Source: a virus. Taken from it: a DNA stretch of 32,671 nucleotides. The notes beneath the pieces are model-generated. The model saw nothing but the letters and a program-made list of their open reading frames with translations. It was not told the DNA's origin and did no database searches. Where the stretch lies: the IMG/VR virus record IMGVR_UViG_3300007540_000050, positions 1 through 32,671 of that record; one strand, given 5' to 3'. Every line of letters begins with the position of its first letter. Positions within the stretch are counted from its first letter, which is position 1. Position numbers and translations under genes: made by a program. Of the stretch, positions 28,244-32,671 are shown in pieces.

Positions 28244-30619
28244 TTATTTTATTCTGCTTCGATTTCTGTCTGCTCTTTGCAGTGCAACGACTAAATCCTG
28301 TCCATTAATTTTGAACTGTCCGCCTACGTTTACGTTTTGACTTTTGCCTCCCATCATTCCCTGTAGTTTATCTAGTGGAGCAATTACTTCTGGATTTGAT
28401 TTAGCTCCTGGATATTCTCCCATCAGTCCCATAGTTGGACCAGATACGATACCTCCATTAGCAAATTTTGGAACTGAGGCAAATTGTGATTTAACAAGTC
28501 CTACCATACCAGCTATTAACGCTGGCAAAACTATTGGCGCTACTGGTCCAGCTAATAAAGATCCAGCGGATGCTCCAGCGATTGCATTAGCAACTGATAC
28601 AGATAATGCAGCTCCTACAGCATCCAAAGCAGCTGCTAAAAATGAAGCTGTAAAGGATCCTAAAGCACCCTCTCCCAATCCTAGAGATGCGACCATACTA
28701 TTTCCAAGTTCTGAAAATGCTCCAGATAATTGACCGCCTACCATATTGCCAAGCTCAGATAATGATTTTTGACTTTCATTTAAGTTATTTATAGCATTTG
28801 TTGTTGCATTAGCCTGATTTTGCATTGCTAATAAACCCTCTAAAGCAGATCCAACAGCATCACCACCTGGAGCCTCTATTCCAGCAATTCCAGTTGTCTC
28901 AACTTGTTGAGCTCCTACAGCGATATCAGCTTGAGCAAATTTACCAGTAGCATAGTCAAGATCACCAGTTTCAATACTTAATGTAATTGCAGATGCTTTT
29001 GAAACTTCTTTTAAGGCAAATCCAAGTTTTTCAGTTTCTTTTGTTGTTTTTTGTATTGGTTTTTGTAGATTTTCTAAAATGTCTTTAAACTCTTCTTTTG
29101 CCTTTGTTGCTTTTTCAGTTTCTTTTTTCTCTTGATTAATTGCTTTTGCAGCATCCTCAGCCTGTAAAGTAGCAAACTTTAAAGGATTACCTAAAGATTT
29201 TAATATATTAAAGAACGTTTTAGTTCTACTAACAGCTGGCTCTAATCTATGTAAGTACTCCACAAAACCAGCAACTAATGTTACAACAGCTGCAGCAATT
29301 AAACCTACTGGATTAGCAATCATAGCTACAGTCAAAGTTTTAAAAGCGCCAGCAACTTTTAAGATAATAGGTAGTGCGGTGCCAAATGCACCAACCAAAA
29401 CACCAATTCCAGATGACATCGCTCCTAAAATCATTAAAAATGGTCCTAGCGCAGCAACTAAAGCGGTAAAAATTACAATAGCTTTTTTAACTCCAGGATC
29501 TAATGATTGAAACTTTTGGCTTAGACTTACCAGTACACTAGAAATTTCCTGGATAACTGGCGTAAATGTTTCTAATAAAACAGAACCAATTTCAGTGAAT
29601 GCAACTCTAAGATCATTTAAAGATTTTTCTAATTTAAAAGATGCTGATTTTTCAAGTTCAGCAAATGCCTCCGCTGTAATTCCAGCAGTAGTATTCATTC
29701 TGTCAAAAATCTCTTCAGTAGATCCAAGGTTTTTTCCCATTAAATCTAAAACCCCAGAAAGCGCCCTGGTGTTTGCAAATACTTTCCCCTGGGCTTCTTC
29801 ATTATCACCAAAGGCATTAGTTAAAGTTTTTAAAGTAGATAATAAACCTTCTTTGCCTAATTGATCTCTTAATCCTTCAGCCGATAAATTAAACTGCTTT
29901 AAAGTGTCTTTTGCTTGTTTTGTTGGTTTTAATAATGCAAAAAGTACCCCCCTTATTTGAGTTGCTGCCATTGAGGCGTCTGTCCCTGTTCTGGACATTG
30001 CTGCAAATGTAGCACCGACCTCGCTAAATTTAACTCCTAATTGTGAGGCAACTGGTAAAACAGTGCCCATTGATTGTGATAATGAGTCTGCTTCTAATTT
30101 ACCCTCTCTAATTGCAGCGGTTAAAACATCGGTAGCTTGTGAAGCTGAAAGATTTTCTACTCCATAGGCATTAAGAGCGGAGGTCGCTAAATCAGCAACT
30201 GTTTTAGTATCCCCTAAGCCTATTGCAGAAGCCTTTAGAGACTGTTCTAATACAGCCATTGCATCAGCCCCACGCAAACCAGCGGAAGTAATAAAAAACA
30301 AGGCATCAGCCGCATCCTTGGCGCTTACTCCAGTATTTTTTGCCATCTCAATGGCTACTTTTCCCATTTGATCAACCTCATCCGAGGCGATACCAACTAA
30401 AGTTTTAATCTTAGTCATTGACTTATCAAAGTCAAGTCCCATTTTAATTGCAGCTCCTCCAGCTAATGCTAGAGGCAAAGTCAATTTAGTTGACAAATCT
30501 CTGCCTAGTGCGGAAACCTTAGATCCGAATGATTGTAGTTTGCCAGATGCAGTGTTAAGCGCCTTAGTCAGCTTAGTTGCATCCCCTGTAATTTGAAATC
30601 TTAATTTTTGATCTTGCAT
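28244..30619 (-). CDS. Tail tape measure protein
   Basis: The 791-residue protein has the order expected for a TP901-1-type tape measure: LQSFGSKVSALGRDLSTKLT at the start, the conserved core GLDFDKSMTKIKTLVGIA to TGVSAKDAADALFFITSAGL, hydrophobic membrane-like helices at about 385-470 (with NPVGLIAAAVVTLVAG), a Glu/Lys-rich coiled coil (495-545) and a C-terminal FANGGIVSGPTMGLMGE segment. Its length sets tail length; by the usual rule of about 1.5 angstrom per residue the tail would be near 120 nm. A -7 box and a terminator lie just upstream. Confidence 0.92.
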   Translation of the reverse strand: MQDQKLRFQITGDATKLTKALNTASGKLQSFGSKVSALGRDLSTKLTLPLALAGGAAIKMGLDFDKSMTKIKTLVGIASDEVDQMGKVAIEMAKNTGVSAKDAADALFFITSAGLRGADAMAVLEQSLKASAIGLGDTKTVADLATSALNAYGVENLSASQATDVLTAAIREGKLEADSLSQSMGTVLPVASQLGVKFSEVGATFAAMSRTGTDASMAATQIRGVLFALLKPTKQAKDTLKQFNLSAEGLRDQLGKEGLLSTLKTLTNAFGDNEEAQGKVFANTRALSGVLDLMGKNLGSTEEIFDRMNTTAGITAEAFAELEKSASFKLEKSLNDLRVAFTEIGSVLLETFTPVIQEISSVLVSLSQKFQSLDPGVKKAIVIFTALVAALGPFLMILGAMSSGIGVLVGAFGTALPIILKVAGAFKTLTVAMIANPVGLIAAAVVTLVAGFVEYLHRLEPAVSRTKTFFNILKSLGNPLKFATLQAEDAAKAINQEKKETEKATKAKEEFKDILENLQKPIQKTTKETEKLGFALKEVSKASAITLSIETGDLDYATGKFAQADIAVGAQQVETTGIAGIEAPGGDAVGSALEGLLAMQNQANATTNAINNLNESQKSLSELGNMVGGQLSGAFSELGNSMVASLGLGEGALGSFTASFLAAALDAVGAALSVSVANAIAGASAGSLLAGPVAPIVLPALIAGMVGLVKSQFASVPKFANGGIVSGPTMGLMGEYPGAKSNPEVIAPLDKLQGMMGGKSQNVNVGGQFKINGQDLVVALQRADRNRSRIK

Positions 30620-30623
30620 AGTA

Positions 30624-30631
30624 CAAAAATA
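30624..30631 (-). promoter_or_regulatory. -7 box, likely leaderless start of the tape-measure unit
   Basis: TATTTTTG on the minus strand is a perfect TAnnTTTG ending 4 nt before the ATG at 30619. It lies within three bases of the T-run of the terminator at 30634-30661. Confidence 0.52.
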
Positions 30632-30633
30632 CT

Positions 30634-30661
30634 AAAAAAAAAGGCGTTAGAATTTAACGCC
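30634..30661 (-). terminator. Terminator at the end of the tail chaperone gene
   Basis: A perfect 7-bp stem (30643-30649 with 30655-30661) with a 5-nt loop is followed by nine T residues on the minus strand. The stop codon of the frameshifted chaperone lies inside the hairpin, so translation up to the stop could affect folding of the stem. Confidence 0.85.
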
Positions 30662-30982
30662 AGCTGCTATAGCTTTCTCTTTAAACGACTCATAATCCTG
30701 TTTTGTGCCTTTAGGTTTTTGAATCTTGTTAAATTTATCCTGGGGCAATGGAAATAATTTCTCTGGTTTAATCATATGCTGGCGCTTTTGACAATTTACA
30801 TTGTGTAGCATAGTCGCCAAATATCTAATCCGCTCCCATTCCAGATTCTGTTTTATCATATAGGACTCGCCTAGTAGTTGATTTTCTCTCCAGGTGTAAA
30901 TCCAGAACTTATCTGGATCTATGCCGACTTGCCCAATATAATAATCCTCTAAGTCATCCCAGGTCAGGGAGTCGGCTACTGC
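30647..30982 (-). CDS. Tail assembly chaperone, -1 frame extension (gpT-like part)
   Basis: This frame has no start codon of its own near its beginning; it is open from the slippery site at 30982-30988 to the TAA at 30647. Translation after a -1 slip continues GKAVADSLTWDDLEDYYIGQ and adds 111 residues to the first 126 of the upstream frame, giving a 237-residue fusion, the analogue of lambda gpGT. An ATG at 30859 also exists within this frame, but the coding signal extends upstream of it. The Asp/Glu-rich start and WERIRYLATMLHNV helix fit tail chaperones. Confidence 0.78.
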   Translation of the reverse strand, partial: AVADSLTWDDLEDYYIGQVGIDPDKFWIYTWRENQLLGESYMIKQNLEWERIRYLATMLHNVNCQKRQHMIKPEKLFPLPQDKFNKIQKPKGTKQDYESFKEKAIAAGVKF

Positions 30983-31359
30983 TTTCCCTTAGTATTGGAA
31001 ACAGTTTTAGCCTGGCGATCAATTCCCATATTAAGGTCATTCCCTAAAATACGAGATTCCATCATTGCGCCTATCATTTTTTCAAGCCCTTCCTGGTTTA
31101 TATCTTCAAGCCAGGAACCTACTTTAAATTCATTATAGTCTATCTCATTACCCTCCTCCTGGTCAAATGCTAAAATAGCACTGTAAACCAAAGCTCGAAT
31201 AGCTGAAATAGAAACGCCACCAGAAAATAGCTCTCCTATTTTATCCAGTGGCACATCCATAATATCTGTGAAGTTAGCCCAGAAATTCATACTAAAGTGA
31301 AGCGTTCGTTGACGCCCACCCAGTTTAGTGGTATAATACCCTCTCCTTTTGTTTGCCAT
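30976..31359 (-). CDS. Tail assembly chaperone, short form (gpG-like)
   Basis: The 127-residue product (TKLGGRQRTLHFSMNFWANF, then VPLDKIGELFSGG and a C-terminal helix) fits the tail assembly chaperone family of phages from this phylum. It lies between the major tail protein and the tape measure, the fixed place for these chaperones, which coat the tape measure until the tail tube forms around it. The terminal codons contain GGGAAAG, so a fraction of ribosomes should slip into the -1 frame before the TAG at 30976. Confidence 0.82.
   Translation of the reverse strand: MANKRRGYYTTKLGGRQRTLHFSMNFWANFTDIMDVPLDKIGELFSGGVSISAIRALVYSAILAFDQEEGNEIDYNEFKVGSWLEDINQEGLEKMIGAMMESRILGNDLNMGIDRQAKTVSNTKGKQ
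30982..30988 (-). promoter_or_regulatory. Programmed -1 frameshift site GGGAAAG
   Basis: The minus strand reads G GGA AAG in the zero frame, a correct X XXY YYZ heptamer identical to the one in the lambda G-T genes, 3 codons before the zero-frame stop. The -1 frame is open for 111 codons beyond it, while the +1 frame stops after about 11 codons. Confidence 0.85.
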
Positions 31360-31376
31360 AATGTAGTTGCTTTATA

Positions 31377-31787
31377 TTAAGCGTTGATAGACTTAGTGAT
31401 CGCTCCTGTCAATGTGATAGATCCGCTGTAGCTCACTGGTGACTCCATTTCAGCGCTCATTTCTACAGAGCTAAGGAATCCCTCAGCGGTGTAAACAGCG
31501 TCGCCAGTTACCTCTGTTCCAAAAACGCAGGTAAGTTGAGTCCTACCTAGTAAGTAGTCAGCTAATTCTATACCATTGGCAGTGTCATCATAAGCCACTA
31601 ACCCATCAAATGAAAGTTCTCCAGACATTACTCCAGCAATAACCTCCTGGAATCCGCTACTGTCTTTAGTAGTCGCCTCTGGTAAGTCATTACTTAGGGA
31701 TAATGAGCAGCTAGTTGTGTGTCCTAGTGCTGTGTCCTCAATCTTCAATATTAGGTTAGTTCCGTTGAATACTCCTGTAGTCGCCAT
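31377..31787 (-). CDS. Major tail tube protein
   Basis: This 136-residue protein fits the TP901-1-type major tail protein family: VFNGTNLILKIEDTALGHTT at the start, SLSNDLPEATTKDSSGFQEV in the first loop, MSGELSFDGL strand, and a closing SPVSYSGSITLTGAI. It forms stacked hexameric rings around the tape measure. It has its own -7 box, which fits the large amount needed. Confidence 0.88.
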   Translation of the reverse strand: MATTGVFNGTNLILKIEDTALGHTTSCSLSLSNDLPEATTKDSSGFQEVIAGVMSGELSFDGLVAYDDTANGIELADYLLGRTQLTCVFGTEVTGDAVYTAEGFLSSVEMSAEMESPVSYSGSITLTGAITKSINA

Positions 31788-31804
31788 TAGTTATAAATTT
31801 TATA

Positions 31805-31812
31805 CAAATATA
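31805..31812 (-). promoter_or_regulatory. -7 box upstream of the major tail protein
   Basis: TATATTTG on the minus strand is a perfect TAnnTTTG, 18 nt before the ATG at 31787 in a 38-nt intergenic gap. No -33 TTTG was found at the usual distance. Confidence 0.5.
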
Positions 31813-31825
31813 GTTATTTTATTAT

Positions 31826-32068
31826 TTATGATTTGATCTCTTCAGCAACGCCATCAACTTCGCCAGCTTCATTTTCCATACTTTCTTTTAATGCTTTTAT
31901 AAAGGCAGCTTTTCCGAATTCTAGTTGTTGTAAGTTAAATTGAGATCCGTTAATTTTTCTCTCTAGGTCAGCAATATGATTTATTATGGTTTGCTGCTCC
32001 TGGTTTAAATCTTCGAAATTGTGTTCTACTCCGTCAATTGTAATGGTGTTTTTTTCTTGTTTTGCCAT
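31826..32068 (-). CDS. Small coiled-coil protein (DUF6447-like)
   Basis: This 80-residue protein begins with a beta turn ITIDGVEHNFEDLNQEQQTI followed by a long helix (ADLERKINGSQFNLQQLEFG). The ITIDGxEY/H-x-L pattern plus coiled coil resembles a common family of small proteins in marine and cyanobacterial phages near fibre and tail genes (DUF6447-like). The function is unknown. Confidence 0.68.
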   Translation of the reverse strand: MAKQEKNTITIDGVEHNFEDLNQEQQTIINHIADLERKINGSQFNLQQLEFGKAAFIKALKESMENEAGEVDGVAEEIKS

Positions 32069-32105
32069 TTTAGTTAAATTTAAAGGTTAATAATTAAGTT
32101 TGTAT

Positions 32106-32438
32106 CTATTCAGATACGGTTTCTCCAATAGTTTTTGTAACTACTGTAGGGTTTACTTGCTCTGCAATTTGAGCATCAATAGCATCTTTTTTAGCTTGTA
32201 CATCTTCTTCACCCATTGCTGTTTCTACCCAGCCATTGATTTGCTCTTCGGTAATATCTGCAAAGGAAGTGAAGCTAGAAAGGTCTGTAGTGTCTAAAGC
32301 AATAGTTCCATAGGTACTTCCTACGTTACCGTTGTCATCTTTTCCTGTTAATCTCCAGTGTACGTTGAAGATTACATCATTATTACCCTCTAATGAAGGA
32401 TAAGTGTCTACTGTTTTGTTATTCCAAGTGTAAGTCAT
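32106..32438 (-). CDS. Small conserved tail-region protein (DUF7936-like)
   Basis: This 110-residue protein has an N-terminal beta sandwich (VDTYPSLEGNNDVIFNVHWR, GSTYGTIALDTTDLSSFTSF) and a helix with EEQINGWVETAMGEEDVQAK. The WNVxxxxTYP...VHWRLTG...GxIxL...FxdiTEExVxgWVxxalG pattern is one I know from small proteins encoded directly after fibres in marine phages. The function is unknown; a fibre-assembly role is possible. It starts 1 nt after the fibre stop codon. Confidence 0.7.
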   Translation of the reverse strand: MTYTWNNKTVDTYPSLEGNNDVIFNVHWRLTGKDDNGNVGSTYGTIALDTTDLSSFTSFADITEEQINGWVETAMGEEDVQAKKDAIDAQIAEQVNPTVVTKTIGETVSE

Positions 32439-32439
32439 T

Positions 32440-32671
32440 TTAGTTATTTATTTGTGATTTTAAAGTTTCTATTTCTGCTCGTAGTTCTTGAATTGCGCCA
32501 ACTAACAAAGGTACTAATTTGCTTTGGTCGATTCCTTGATAGATTGCGTTTCCTTCTTCATCTACTGCATCTTTTTCTCCGCTAATAGCTTCAGGTACTA
32601 CTTCCGCCACTTCGTGAGCCAAGAATCCATCTACTGTTTTGTCAGCATCTGCAATAAAGTTAAAGCGACTA
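32440..32671 (-). CDS. Fibre C-terminus with S74 chaperone domain (runs in from right edge)
   Basis: The frame is open at the window edge and runs for 76 codons to TAA at 32440. It reads SRFNFIADADKTVDGFLAHE, VAEVVPEAISGEKDAVDEEG, then QSKLVPLLVGAIQELRAEIE, the second half of a Peptidase_S74 domain including the C-terminal coiled coil. The front of the domain with the catalytic SDxRLK motif is missing, so the gene continues past the edge. It is probably the end of the fibre whose N-terminal part is at 1-834. Confidence 0.82.
   Translation of the reverse strand, partial: SRFNFIADADKTVDGFLAHEVAEVVPEAISGEKDAVDEEGNAIYQGIDQSKLVPLLVGAIQELRAEIETLKSQINN

Noticed and set aside
30860-30975. Intergenic region between the tail chaperone and the short frame at 30859
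   Set aside because: It is coding in the -1 frame after the GGGAAAG slip site, so it is not intergenic.
1-32671. Terminal direct repeats at the two window ends
   Set aside because: Comparing the first and last bases by eye gives no shared sequence beyond one base, so circularity cannot be claimed from overlap.
1-32671. Evidence for lysogeny (integrase, attachment site, CI repressor)
   Set aside because: None seen. The HTH protein at 25241-25432 and the shared operators are compatible with either lifestyle, and sequence may be missing at the ends.
1-32671. tRNA genes
   Set aside because: No cloverleaf with a recognisable TTC-A T-arm and CCA-compatible acceptor stem was noticed on reading; a tRNA search program could not be run.

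Overview
The window is almost certainly a (near-)complete genome, or most of one, of a tailed phage with a siphovirus-like gene set (HK97-type head genes, a long tape measure, a TP901-1-type major tail protein). It infects a member of the Bacteroidota, probably a flavobacterium. The host inference rests on three things seen in the DNA: the AT-rich base composition (judged by eye), the near absence of Shine-Dalgarno sequences, and repeated upstream copies of the Bacteroidota -7 promoter element TAnnTTTG, one with a -33 TTTG at 19-nt spacing. Every gene I can support lies on the minus strand, so transcription runs from high to low coordinates. I see no host genes, tRNA, integrase or CI-type repressor.

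Layout in transcription order. Right edge (32671-26161): C-terminal part of a fibre with an S74 chaperone domain, two small proteins, major tail protein, tail assembly chaperone with a lambda-type GGGAAAG -1 frameshift site, tape measure, and a large tail-tip protein, ending at a strong terminator. Early/replication block (26007-19720): small early proteins, a Cro-like HTH protein, ssDNA-annealing protein, SSB-like protein, RecE-like exonuclease, DnaA-domain protein, VRR-NUC nuclease, a winged-helix initiator with iteron-like repeats inside its gene, and a primase-helicase. Then comes an overlapping three-gene cassette (19693-17663): ParB-like protein, FkbM-type methyltransferase and TET/JBP-like 2-oxoglutarate/Fe(II) oxygenase, a candidate DNA-hypermodification system. 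Head block (16868-9551): TerS, TerL, portal, a PD-(D/E)XK protein, a MuF-type head protein fused to an HExxH metallopeptidase domain, a Cys-rich protein, prohead protease and capsid. A 1.2-kb island (9506-8317) holds four microprotein genes and one nuclease gene in two separately bounded transcription units. Head-completion genes (8293-6465), a lysis module of small membrane proteins, an M15 endolysin and a 3TM holin (6463-4959), and a fibre cluster (4959-1) follow.

The fibre gene entering at 834 runs off the left edge without its C-terminus, and the right edge holds an S74 C-terminus without its N-terminus. With the head-lysis-fibre-tail gene order this suggests a circular map opened inside a fibre gene. 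A direct join is one base out of frame and would lack the start of the S74 domain, so closure is not proven.

The regulatory layout is the most unusual part. Many late units begin with TAnnTTTG close to the start codon, in four cases exactly 4 nt away, which predicts leaderless mRNAs. Several of these sit directly after a rho-independent terminator. Early genes instead carry AAAC-repeat leaders. The early promoter and the microprotein promoter share a 17-bp palindromic operator, the same spacing and the same leader, suggesting joint control.
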